From contig NZ_SETE01000001.1 of assembly GCF_004152935.1 (NCBI RefSeq), positions 310,001-374,000 of the forward strand: a stretch of DNA of 64,000 nucleotides. The letters run 5' to 3'. The stretch is from Brumimicrobium glaciale (GTDB lineage Bacteria; Bacteroidota; Bacteroidia; Flavobacteriales_D; Crocinitomicaceae). A program made the position numbers and the translations under genes. A model generated the notes under the pieces. The model worked only from the letters and a program-made list of their open reading frames with translations, had not been told where the DNA came from and did no database searches. Below, in pieces: positions 56,601 to 63,895 of the stretch (position 1 is the first letter of the stretch; every line of letters begins with the position of its first letter).

Positions 56601-56923
56601 CTTCCATTAAAACGATTGCGATGAATTGAAGCATCAGCCAATAAGAAAGGCATCTGAAAAGTTTGGTTTTCGAATTCAAAAGAGATTTTACCGTTCGCAA
56701 TTCCGAAAATTGGAGAACCACTTTCCTTTATAGAAGTTTGATGTTGCTTGAAGACTTTCTTTAGAAATGGATTTTCATTGATTGAAAAAATTTTATCTTC
56801 TTGATAAAAGGTGTCAATTGAGAAAGCATTTTCGTTGGGAAGTAGATTTAATAGTACGTCATTTTTGTTGGGCGTCAAAAGACCTTCCCTCCATTCATTT
56901 ATTTGTTGGCGTATTACTGTCAT
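53600..56923 (-). CDS. Superfamily 1 (UPF1-like) helicase, third gene of an MNT-HEPN operon
   Basis: A 1107-residue protein. Motif I GPPGTGKS is at residues 228-235 and motif II FDEASQIP near 800, followed by motif III SGDQQQMAP and the C-terminal RecA block (HHYRSVHPSLIAFSNQYFYE, VQGDQCEHLLISLGYAKD, RRLNVLMSRA). Between motifs I and II lies a ~500-residue helical insertion. No nuclease domain is seen after the helicase core, unlike many DUF4011-type defence helicases. The start overlaps the hepT stop as ATGA. The C-terminus ends inside a dispersed repeat and may be shortened. Confidence 0.88.
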   Translation of the reverse strand: MTVIRQQINEWREGLLTPNKNDVLLNLLPNENAFSIDTFYQEDKIFSINENPFLKKVFKQHQTSIKESGSPIFGIANGKISFEFENQTFQMPFLLADASIHRNRFNGRFEIKQTEDFYINPLLLITLSLNEISSEIEEAAQHLEELGLKTTIENGIWVANFHPHRFVLQKEFDAILDAPQFSESLKSLFGESREIEEFSLSDHYLFPSDVSQQVAIEKVNDNHTVIQGPPGTGKSQVIANLIGKVLGENKSALLVAEKSVALQVIYDKMKDKNLHHFCVFYHHELKAKQFIRSLQSTWNFIEGLQVKQIMVGEQSELLEQSLDLTLARLRQEDLIGGISFSEFKSKYNSQEETVYLTKKPTLPTWEKEKIVLETLNKNDFPISGSWLQLNISQYAISDIQHAAEKTIQNLKSLKEREITPSDIEYKIKLSGLASLFYHDDQVLPISVFENESKLQKQFLKLYNSFKTLIEKEAILKAEEGLWDKSFSLTELNEYILALSSNNKFSYKSWMTRNKLSKFTHLSMLDTKKALENLVELNSVKRELITTKDKLRKLKLPDEIAVLDHINYAINRINSADKNDIQLLVEMSKNERLELKNSSQILGEIHHTLRHYFTLKEAPIFSQLKSIEKEIPLMIENTSRLKEISNETKNVLQETRSLKEANSAIYNSHWKDFKGQFPTLAEITGEKLNQRIMDIIQSFNEESESFGESITQEIKRKFEQFHTLLQTPASKLNEEEKELKKDLRKGKSILVKAFDKKRVFPSVRELLESEARLWIQVLHPVVLCSPYSVAKSLPIDYQFDLAVFDEASQIPLSHIVGTVQRSKRIVISGDQQQMAPQFYFQKKTLHQADALHHASFYWENVILTHHYRSVHPSLIAFSNQYFYENQLKTFPTPNPQKPIELITTDGIFDERSNEKEADIVSKIIINKIKNAVFDFGLVAFSQTQLKAILEKIPTNYLDQLEDKDSIFIQSLENVQGDQCEHLLISLGYAKDLNGDFHKRFGPLNQEQGHRRLNVLMSRAISKITFVRSVTSADFSISNNEGVESIRKLMLFLEQEENTEIESSFKDGIERKENSLLIKDIASIFKSGHEVVDFYRTAVSREWKVEFAL

Positions 56924-57261
56924 TGAATTAAATCATCGATATCAGATTTTAACTTTGGAAGATGATTTATTAAAATTGACCATATGTTTTCATCAGATAT
57001 ATTATCGTACCCATGAATTACTTGATTTCTTAGAGCGATAATAGCTTTTACATCAGAAGTTTTATCTTCATAAGAATCATCTCTTTTTAGGATTCTGTTA
57101 ACAGCTTCACCGATTATTTCAAGATTACGTTCAATAGCTCTTTTCAGCATAATATTATTGCGATATTGAATGAAGTCCTTATTTTGATTCTCGAAAAACC
57201 CGTCAATTTCCTCTATGGAAATTTTGATATCATACAGCCATTTATGAATTCTTTCATCCAT
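56920..57261 (-). CDS. HepT-like HEPN toxin (DUF86)
   Basis: A 113-residue helical protein with the HepT ribonuclease motif RX4HXY: RNQVIHGY near residues 84-91 in AIIALRNQVIHGYDNISDEN. The N-terminal part (ERIHKWLYDIKISIEEIDGF) and KRAIERNLEIIGEAVNRILK are standard for DUF86. It overlaps the upstream nucleotidyltransferase gene by 8 bases and the downstream helicase gene by 4, so all three are likely co-translated. As a HEPN RNase it should be toxic unless modified by its partner. Confidence 0.92.
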   Translation of the reverse strand: MDERIHKWLYDIKISIEEIDGFFENQNKDFIQYRNNIMLKRAIERNLEIIGEAVNRILKRDDSYEDKTSDVKAIIALRNQVIHGYDNISDENIWSILINHLPKLKSDIDDLIQ

Positions 57262-57559
57262 AAATCAACTTTTTATTTTTATCAATGGAGTTAATAAGAA
57301 TTGGATTTTTTAAAGTCTGTTCCTCTACTAAATCAATCTCTCTACCATATAACTTTTTTAAATTCTCCTTAAAGTTGATAAAGTTTTCAAAATATCCAGA
57401 TAATTCAATTGCCTTAAATTTGACAAGGAAATCTATGTCGCTTTTAGCGTTAAAACTTGAGTTTAATGCGGAGCCAAATAGATACAATCTCTCTACGTGA
57501 TATTTATCACATAGGTTTTTTAAATGCTCTTTATTTTTTTCAATCAATTTCACATTCAA
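57254..57559 (-). CDS. MntA-like minimal nucleotidyltransferase antitoxin
   Basis: A ~100-residue MNT protein with the exact GSX10DXD motif: FGSALNSSFNAKSDIDFLVK, plus a third acid in REIDLVEE. MntA-type enzymes neutralise HepT by adding AMP to a tyrosine near its active site. There is no ATG; the frame can start at TTG 57559 or GTG 57553. First gene of the MNT-HEPN-helicase operon. CAAACTTA at 57557-57564 matches a minus-strand -7 element but overlaps the start, so the true promoter is probably further upstream. Confidence 0.9.
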   Translation of the reverse strand: MNVKLIEKNKEHLKNLCDKYHVERLYLFGSALNSSFNAKSDIDFLVKFKAIELSGYFENFINFKENLKKLYGREIDLVEEQTLKNPILINSIDKNKKLIYG

Positions 57560-57616
57560 ACTTAATTAAATTTATTCAGATTGGAGAATAATGGAAGTTG
57601 TTTTTGTGAATTGGAT

Positions 57617-57739
57617 TTATCTTTCAATCAATCGATGGTTTTTCATGAAAACTTCATATTCCACTACCTCTCCATTTTTAATTTCCAAAGAAGCTTTATC
57701 GATTTCTGCTTTTTGTTTAGAAAATAAATTATCCTTTAA
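57617..57739 (-). pseudogene. C-terminal remnant, possibly antitoxin-like
   Basis: A 40-codon frame without start codon, after a TGA at 57742-57740, reads LKDNLFSKQKAEIDKASLEI then KNGEVVEYEVFMKNHRLIER and stops. The composition and 'EIKNGEVV.Y..FM' pattern resemble the tail of small type II antitoxins, but that is a guess. It is 58 bases upstream of mntA on the same strand. The rest of the 393-base gap 57560-57952 shows nothing further; the opposite-strand frame 57591-57803 is its shadow. Confidence 0.4.
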
Positions 57740-57952
57740 TCAAAGGGTTCATAATTTAATTTTTTGTGTAATTATTAAAGCCAGTGTGTCATATAGTATT
57801 TAATTAGAAAATAGTTGAGTTAAATAACTGGAATTTCTTTTTAACTTTTCCTACTAATAAAACTATTCTTATCTTCGAAATCTATTTTAGTAGGAAGCCT
57901 CGCAGTGCCTTACCAGGTAGCGTTTAGAAGAACCAATTACAATATTTGAGAT

Positions 57953-59047
57953 ATGGAATTTAATAATAAAAAACTAGAGAAAACATCAAAGCTGATCAAT
58001 TACGTAATCGCGATTGTACTTTGTGGTTTCTTGATTTCTCTATCTGGAAAATTGATTGATGATGTTGATGAATGGGAAGAAAAGCCATTGGTTGAAGAAT
58101 TCCAAAATCATGAGTTCTTAAAACATAAGGAATTTGAAATTCAGGACATTGACAATAAAATTGAATTAAAATCTGCAAAACTCTCAAGCGTTCAAAACAC
58201 CATAAGAGTTGTTAATGGTAATTATGCGAATGCCAAGAAATCTTATGATAATTGGTTAGAAGCTAGGAAAACAGTTGGCTCACCTAGAGAAGATAAAGAG
58301 GTTTTGTCACGTGCAAAAGAACTTGATGAATTTTATAAGACACAGCAAGAATGGAAAATTGAATTGAATCAGATTTCTGGTGAAATAGAGGTTTTATCTA
58401 ATCAGAAAAACGCATTTCACGAAGCAATAAACAAGGAGATTGAGCGTGCTTATGAGGAGAGAGAAAAAGCAATTAGAGCTTATGATTTAAAAGTGTTTCT
58501 AATACGATTACTGTTTATTTTACCTATTCTACTGCTTGGAATACTATTCATTGTCAAATTCAGAAAACACAAATACTGGCCTTTGTTTTTAGGATTTGTA
58601 CTCTTTTCATTCTATGCTTTCTTTTTTGGATTAGTTCCTTATCTTCCAAGCTATGGTGGCTATATTCGATATACAGTTGGGATTATACTGAGTATTCTTT
58701 TTGGAACTTATGCTATTAATAAAATCAAAACATTTATTGAAAATAAAAAGAAAGAATTAAAAGTTTCTACTACCGAAAGATCGAGGAGAGTACAAACTGA
58801 AACGGCGGAAAAAGCACTTGACAATCATATGTGTCCATCTTGTGGTAAAGATTTTATTGTTAAAAAATGGGATAAAACAGCAGGTAAAAAAGATAAAGCT
58901 GATACCTATGGAATTGTAACCAATTTTTGTCGGTTCTGTGGACTAGAACTTTTTAAGAAGTGTAAAAAATGTGGTGAAGAAAATTTCGCTCATTTACCTT
59001 TTTGTTCATGCTGCGGTGATAAAATGTCGGATAATGAATCTGAATAG
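57953..59047 (+). CDS. Membrane protein with periplasmic coiled coil and C-terminal zinc ribbons
   Basis: A 364-residue protein. One helix spans residues 14-31 (LINYVIAIVLCGFLISLS), followed by a ~140-residue charged coiled coil, then three further helices (FLIRLLFILPILLLGILFIV, YWPLFLGFVLFSFYAFFFG, YTVGIILSILFGTYAI). The C-terminal 80 residues carry four zinc-type pairs: CPSCGKDF, CRFCGLEL, CKKCGEEN and CSCCGDKM. I do not recognise the family. It lies between the MNT-HEPN-helicase operon and the AAA ATPase, with no operon partner. Confidence 0.75.
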   Translation: MEFNNKKLEKTSKLINYVIAIVLCGFLISLSGKLIDDVDEWEEKPLVEEFQNHEFLKHKEFEIQDIDNKIELKSAKLSSVQNTIRVVNGNYANAKKSYDNWLEARKTVGSPREDKEVLSRAKELDEFYKTQQEWKIELNQISGEIEVLSNQKNAFHEAINKEIERAYEEREKAIRAYDLKVFLIRLLFILPILLLGILFIVKFRKHKYWPLFLGFVLFSFYAFFFGLVPYLPSYGGYIRYTVGIILSILFGTYAINKIKTFIENKKKELKVSTTERSRRVQTETAEKALDNHMCPSCGKDFIVKKWDKTAGKKDKADTYGIVTNFCRFCGLELFKKCKKCGEENFAHLPFCSCCGDKMSDNESE

Positions 59048-59165
59048 TATTGAAATTTTAGGATGAGATCCTCAATTTCTAAACTTAACATTATTTTAGT
59101 AGGGGTTTGTGCCTACGCTGACTAGCGATACGGCAGCGAATGTAACTAAGTGAAAATATAAAGAC

Positions 59166-59217
59166 GCACTTCCAATTGAACGTTTTCTTCAAAAACTGCT
59201 CATCCTATTGTGCGTTT
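59166..59217. repeat. Left 52-bp direct repeat flanking the AAA ATPase gene
   Basis: Matches 60456-60507 at 45 of 52 positions. Shared blocks include CAATTGAAC, CAAAAA, GCTCATCCT and TTGTGCGTTT. It contains the upstream region of the ATPase gene and is followed by its -7 element. Confidence 0.75.
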
Positions 59218-59220
59218 GTG

Positions 59221-59228
59221 TATATTTG
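59221..59228 (+). promoter_or_regulatory. -7 promoter element of the AAA ATPase gene
   Basis: TATATTTG matches TAnnTTTG, directly after the left repeat and 20 bases before the ATG at 59248. A -33 TTG at the usual distance is not evident; the repeat itself may supply it. Confidence 0.45.
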
Positions 59229-59247
59229 CAATAAATATCTAGTAATT

Positions 59248-60417
59248 ATGAGAACGCTCTATCAGAAATTTGAAACGCTTTTACAAAACACTACAACTGA
59301 TTTTAAGCGTTACCTTTACGATAAAATATCTTGGGATAACCGTATGATTGGAATTATAGGTGGTCGAGGTGTAGGTAAAACAACGCTGATTTTGCAGCGC
59401 ATCAAAGAAGAGTTAGGTAGTAAAAAAGCGTTGTATGTTTCTGCTGACGATTTATATTTTAGTGAAAATAAACTTTATGATTTAGCTGATGAATTTTACA
59501 AGAATGCTGGTGAATATTTGTTTATCGATGAAATTCACAAATATGAAAACTGGTCGCGTGAATTGAAAAACATATATGATTCACTTCCTAATTTAAAAGT
59601 GGTGTTTACTGGTTCCTCTGTTCTTGATATTCTTAAAGGTTCAGCTGACTTAAGTCGTCGGGCAGTAATATATAAGTTGCAAGGACTTTCTTTTCGTGAA
59701 TATTTAAAATACTTTCATAATTATGATACGGGAATTTATTCCTTGGAGCAGATCATAAATAATGATGTGAAACTTGAAAATATAGAACATCCTTTGCCAT
59801 TGTTTAGTGAATATTTAAAAAACGGTTATTATCCATTTGGAATTGAAAATGAATTCAATTTGAGATTGGGACAAGTAATTGTTCAAACATTAGAAACTGA
59901 TATTCCACAATATGCAAATCTAAATGTGGCCACAAGTCGAAAGCTTAAACGCTTACTTTCCATTATTGCCGAAAGCGTACCTTTTAAACCAAATTTCACG
60001 AAAATAGCAGAGATGATAAAAGTAAGTCGAAACTCTTTGGATGACTATTTTGTGTATATGGAAAAAGCAGGATTGATAACTCAGCTGCGTGATGAAACCA
60101 GCGGAATTCGAGGCCTAGGAAAAGTAGACAAAGTGTATTTGGAAAACACTAATATGGTTTATAATCTGGTTGGTAATCAATCAAATGTTGGGAATTTACG
60201 TGAAACGTTCTTCTTAAACCAAATGCGTGTTGAAAACGATGTAATTTCATCGAAAAATGCAGATTTCGTAATTGATAAATACACTTTTGAAGTCGGCGGA
60301 AAAAACAAGAAACAACAGCAAATTGAAAAAGATGGAAATTCATTTGTCGTAAAAGACGATATAGAACATGGTTATCTAAATGTGATTCCGTTGTGGGCTT
60401 TTGGATTTAATTATTAG
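59248..60417 (+). CDS. AAA family ATPase (ATP-binding protein with DUF4143-like C-terminus)
   Basis: A 389-residue ATPase. I start it at ATG 59248, since the 24 residues upstream lie in the repeat and promoter. Walker A is GGRGVGKTT at residues 38-46 and Walker B YLFIDEIHKY near 90; sensor-like VVFTGSSVLDI follows. The C-terminal half has FREYLKYFHNY and a winged-helix-like VSRNSLDDYFVYMEKAGLIT, then LENTNMVYNLVG and FEVGGKNKKQQQIEKDG, the DUF4143/endonuclease-like end. The family is common and functionally undefined. Two 52-bp direct repeats frame the gene. Confidence 0.88.
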   Translation: MRTLYQKFETLLQNTTTDFKRYLYDKISWDNRMIGIIGGRGVGKTTLILQRIKEELGSKKALYVSADDLYFSENKLYDLADEFYKNAGEYLFIDEIHKYENWSRELKNIYDSLPNLKVVFTGSSVLDILKGSADLSRRAVIYKLQGLSFREYLKYFHNYDTGIYSLEQIINNDVKLENIEHPLPLFSEYLKNGYYPFGIENEFNLRLGQVIVQTLETDIPQYANLNVATSRKLKRLLSIIAESVPFKPNFTKIAEMIKVSRNSLDDYFVYMEKAGLITQLRDETSGIRGLGKVDKVYLENTNMVYNLVGNQSNVGNLRETFFLNQMRVENDVISSKNADFVIDKYTFEVGGKNKKQQQIEKDGNSFVVKDDIEHGYLNVIPLWAFGFNY

Positions 60418-60455
60418 TAGGAATAATTTTACTAGATTTTTTAATTCTTTAATGC

Positions 60456-60507
60456 GCACTTTCAATTGAACAATTTCGTCAAAAATCGCTCATCCTGTTG
60501 TGCGTTT
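60456..60507. repeat. Right 52-bp direct repeat flanking the AAA ATPase gene
   Basis: Same orientation as 59166-59217, 45 of 52 identical. It lies between the ATPase stop and the end of the converging dacB gene, where it has no promoter function to serve. Confidence 0.75.
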
Positions 60508-60529
60508 CAAACAAATTCACAAACCAACC

Positions 60530-62002
60530 CTAATACCCCGCCATACTATTAAAAACCACCTCCATCCGCTTCACCAACTGATAATTACTCAAATCGTCAT
60601 TATTCACCATCAGCGCAAAGGCAATCTTCTTTCCGCTCTTACTGTCCACATATCCAGCGTAAGACTTTATTCGATTCATTGTTCCACTTTTGGCTTTGAG
60701 TTTTCCTTGAGCGGCTTGACCACGACATACACTTCTTAATGTTCCGCTTGATCCTGCAACGGGCAGAGTCTCCTCAAAAGCGGAGAAATTCTTAGATTTA
60801 TACATGTACGCCAACAATTTTGTGTAATGCAATGCACTAAATGCATTGGTTCTCGACAATCCGCTTCCATCTGTTTGCATCATTCTAATTCCTAATCTTG
60901 GTTCCCAGTATTCATTAATGAATTTTTCACTTTCTTGACTTCCTCCAAAACCTGTTGATTCATAAGTGGAAAGACACAATAATTGCTCAGCGAAAAAGTT
61001 TACACTTCTCATGTTGGTCCAAAAAGCAATTTCTTCAACTGTTTTACCTTCGTAAGTGAATAAGGAATTCAATTTTTGATAATTGATTGTCGTGTCCGAA
61101 TAAATTTGCATTAATAATCTCATTCCTAAAGCTGGATTTTTAACTTTTATTCCCGCACGAATTAAAGCCGATTCAAAAACTTGGGCCAATAATAATTCAG
61201 GATCTGGAACGCTTGCTTTTACTTCGAAATTAGATTTGTTATTTGGTAAATTCCCAACAGCAAAACGCTGATAAGAAAAAGGCGTTCCATAAATATAAGC
61301 ATTGTCGCTGCTCGATGCATAAGTCGTCACTTGATTGTGCAAACTATATCCTTTAATTTTCGGTGTCATGGAATCCAAAGTTGTTGGTCCATTTAATCGC
61401 GAACTAGTCGAGAAATGTAAATATGTCATGTTATCGTAAACCGCACAAGCACTTGCAGCTGCTCCGTAATAATTCCCCATATCTGACCATGACCAACCAT
61501 CAGGTGCGCCATGATATCCAAAAGCGGAACCGTCGGCTAAAACTTTTCCATTGATTTCTTTAATTCCTTTTTCTTTGATAAAATTCACCCATTCTGTGAG
61601 GAAAAGATGAACTTCCCCGTCTTTATAAAAGAATCGACTTCCTAAGCTTGGATCGCCTAATCCTCTGATGATAATATCTCCATTTAAAACACCAAGAGAA
61701 TCAATATTCCCCGTTTTATAAATGATGGTTTTTGGACGATAATCTTTTCCTAAAATCTCAAATGCAGCTGCTGTAGTGAAAAGTTTTACCGTTGAAGCAG
61801 GCATAATCGCTGTTTTGTGATTGTATTCAGCAATAATTTTATCATTGTCAATATCGTAAGCTAAAAAGCTAATTGCAGCATTTTCAAGCGATTCATGGCT
61901 TTTGAAATTGTTAATAGCTTGCTGCACAGCATTAATTTGCTCTTGTGCAACGGATAAATTGATAAAAAACAAGTAGAATACACTAACAACTATTAACTTC
62001 AT
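60530..62002 (-). CDS. dacB: D-alanyl-D-alanine carboxypeptidase/endopeptidase (PBP4)
   Basis: A 490-residue periplasmic class C penicillin-binding protein that trims peptidoglycan cross-links. A signal peptide ends at NLSVAQ. The SxxK motif is Ser70-Lys73 in IMPASTVKLFTT, the KTG-type box is KSGT in LKAKSGTMNRIKSYAGYVDS, and SGLSRTN and the SxN region are present. Length fits DacB with its extra inserted domains. It is divergent from asnB with a 39-base gap and ends beside the right direct repeat. Confidence 0.94.
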   Translation of the reverse strand: MKLIVVSVFYLFFINLSVAQEQINAVQQAINNFKSHESLENAAISFLAYDIDNDKIIAEYNHKTAIMPASTVKLFTTAAAFEILGKDYRPKTIIYKTGNIDSLGVLNGDIIIRGLGDPSLGSRFFYKDGEVHLFLTEWVNFIKEKGIKEINGKVLADGSAFGYHGAPDGWSWSDMGNYYGAAASACAVYDNMTYLHFSTSSRLNGPTTLDSMTPKIKGYSLHNQVTTYASSSDNAYIYGTPFSYQRFAVGNLPNNKSNFEVKASVPDPELLLAQVFESALIRAGIKVKNPALGMRLLMQIYSDTTINYQKLNSLFTYEGKTVEEIAFWTNMRSVNFFAEQLLCLSTYESTGFGGSQESEKFINEYWEPRLGIRMMQTDGSGLSRTNAFSALHYTKLLAYMYKSKNFSAFEETLPVAGSSGTLRSVCRGQAAQGKLKAKSGTMNRIKSYAGYVDSKSGKKIAFALMVNNDDLSNYQLVKRMEVVFNSMAGY

Positions 62003-62041
62003 GGCGAGATTTTAAATTTTTATAAAAATCGATAAAATATT

Positions 62042-63895
62042 ATGTGCGGCATAGTTGGATTGAAGAAATATTTTGAAACCCCTAAAGATAAAGATATAAA
62101 TCGTGTGAAAAGCGCTATTTCTTGTCAAACTCATCGTGGACCAGATAATACTTCGTTGGAAGTTTTTGGTAGAGCAATTTTAGGACACAACAGATTGGCA
62201 ATTATAGATTTGAATGAGAGATCAAATCAACCATTTTATGATGTTACTGGAAGATATTCAATCATTTTTAATGGAGAAATTTATAATTATCCTGAATTAA
62301 AAAATGATTTACTGAAAAAAGGAGTTGTCTTTGAAACTTCTTCTGATACTGAGGTTTTATTGTACCATATTATCGAAAACGGAACAGCCGGAATTGATGA
62401 TTTGCAAGGTTGTTTTGCATTTGCATTTTTCGATGAACAAGAAGACGAAATGTTGTTGGTGCGAGATCACATGGGAATCAATCCTTTGTTGTTTTCAATA
62501 CAAGAAGATGAGGTTTTATTTGCTTCTGAATTAACAGCGTTTAAATATTTATTGAACGATTCGGTTATTAATGAAGATGCTTTAAACGCTTATTTTCAAT
62601 TTACGTATGTTCCAGCGCCCGACACCATGATTGTTGGAGTTCATAAATTGTTACCCGGACATTATGTGAAAATCAAAGGAAAGAATGTTGATGTCATTGA
62701 ATATTATTCTGTGCGCAATGCTCCTGATATTAAAATTCCGTATGAAGAAGCCGTTACAGAAATAAAGAAAAAAGTCGAAAATGCAGTAATTAAAAGATTG
62801 AACGCTGATGTTCCAATCGGCACTTTTTTGAGCGGTGGAGTGGACAGTTCAATTGTTTCTCAAATTACCGCAGATTTTAAAACTTCTATCAATACATTTT
62901 CAATTGGTTTTGTAGGAAATGACTTTTTGGATGAATCAGAATACGCAAAAAATGTTGCAGAACATATTGGCTCCTCACATTTCCCAATTCAATTAGACAA
63001 AGAAAGCGTTGTTAAATCGTTTTCAACTGTTTTAGAAGCTTATGATGAGCCTTTTGCAGATTCAAGTGCTGTGGCGATGTATTTCTTATCTCGTGCAGCG
63101 AAAGAACAAGTAACAGTTTGTTTATCAGGTGACGGAGCAGATGAGCTTTTCGCAGGATACAACAAGCACAAAGCATATATTAGAAGTAAACATCCAGGTG
63201 TTTTATTGAAAGTCGCTTCAAAAGTTGCTGGACAAATGTCTGGCGGAAATAGAAGAGGAAAGATTTCAAATCGCATTCGTCAAATGAAAAAGTTTGGTGT
63301 TTTATTGCAACAAAAATGGCCGAATTCTTATTGGATGTTGGCACAATTTATTTCTAAAGACCGACGTGATGAATTGCTTTTGGTCAGCAAACCTTATAAA
63401 AGCATAGTTGACCCAGGAAAAGAAAGTTTACAAAGCTTTTTAATGACGGATCAGCAATTTGTTTTGCCTAACGACATGTTGAAAAAGGTGGACATGATGA
63501 GCATGCGGAATTCATTGGAAGTCAGAACACCATTTTTAGACAGAGATTTGGTTGATTTTGTGAATGGACTTCCTGACGATTATAAATATTCAGAAGGAGT
63601 AGGAAAGAGAATTTTACGAGATGCTTTCAGAGATGTTTTACCTGATGAGGTTTTCTCACGCTCCAAAAAAGGTTTTGAAGTTCCATTGCAAGATTGGATT
63701 CAAAGTGTTTGGAATAATGTGGTGGATGAATCATGGTTTTCAAAAGAGTACATCGAAAAACAAAATGTATTTTCTTTTAATGGAGTGACTCAATTGAAAG
63801 CAGATTTCGACAAAGGGGAAGAGGAAGAAGCTACAGTTACAATGTGGGCATTTATTGTATTTCAAAATTGGTTTGAACGATGGACAGAAAAATAA
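62042..63895 (+). CDS. asnB: Glutamine-hydrolysing asparagine synthase-type amidotransferase
   Basis: A 617-residue class II amidotransferase. The catalytic Cys2 is exposed after Met removal (MCGIVGLKK). The glutaminase domain has HRGPDNTS and IIFNGEIYNYPELK. The synthetase domain carries the ATP-binding SGGVDSS in PIGTFLSGGVDSSIVSQI and CLSGDGADELFAGYNKH. It overlaps a glycosyltransferase gene by 16 bases, so it is likely one of the AsnB-like enzymes in surface-polysaccharide clusters that amidate a sugar or acid rather than housekeeping asparagine synthase; this is inference. Confidence 0.92.
   Translation: MCGIVGLKKYFETPKDKDINRVKSAISCQTHRGPDNTSLEVFGRAILGHNRLAIIDLNERSNQPFYDVTGRYSIIFNGEIYNYPELKNDLLKKGVVFETSSDTEVLLYHIIENGTAGIDDLQGCFAFAFFDEQEDEMLLVRDHMGINPLLFSIQEDEVLFASELTAFKYLLNDSVINEDALNAYFQFTYVPAPDTMIVGVHKLLPGHYVKIKGKNVDVIEYYSVRNAPDIKIPYEEAVTEIKKKVENAVIKRLNADVPIGTFLSGGVDSSIVSQITADFKTSINTFSIGFVGNDFLDESEYAKNVAEHIGSSHFPIQLDKESVVKSFSTVLEAYDEPFADSSAVAMYFLSRAAKEQVTVCLSGDGADELFAGYNKHKAYIRSKHPGVLLKVASKVAGQMSGGNRRGKISNRIRQMKKFGVLLQQKWPNSYWMLAQFISKDRRDELLLVSKPYKSIVDPGKESLQSFLMTDQQFVLPNDMLKKVDMMSMRNSLEVRTPFLDRDLVDFVNGLPDDYKYSEGVGKRILRDAFRDVLPDEVFSRSKKGFEVPLQDWIQSVWNNVVDESWFSKEYIEKQNVFSFNGVTQLKADFDKGEEEEATVTMWAFIVFQNWFERWTEK

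Noticed and set aside
57591-57803. 70-codon plus-strand frame
   Set aside because: Antisense to a more protein-like 40-codon remnant; no start context or family pattern.
59098-59150. Possible palindromic element GTAGGGGTTTGTGCCTAC region
   Set aside because: Only GTAGG/CCTAC arms of five bases pair; too weak to call beyond chance.
59166-60507. Direct repeats as attL/attR of an integrated phage or ICE
   Set aside because: Only one gene lies between them and no integrase, excisionase or tRNA target is present.
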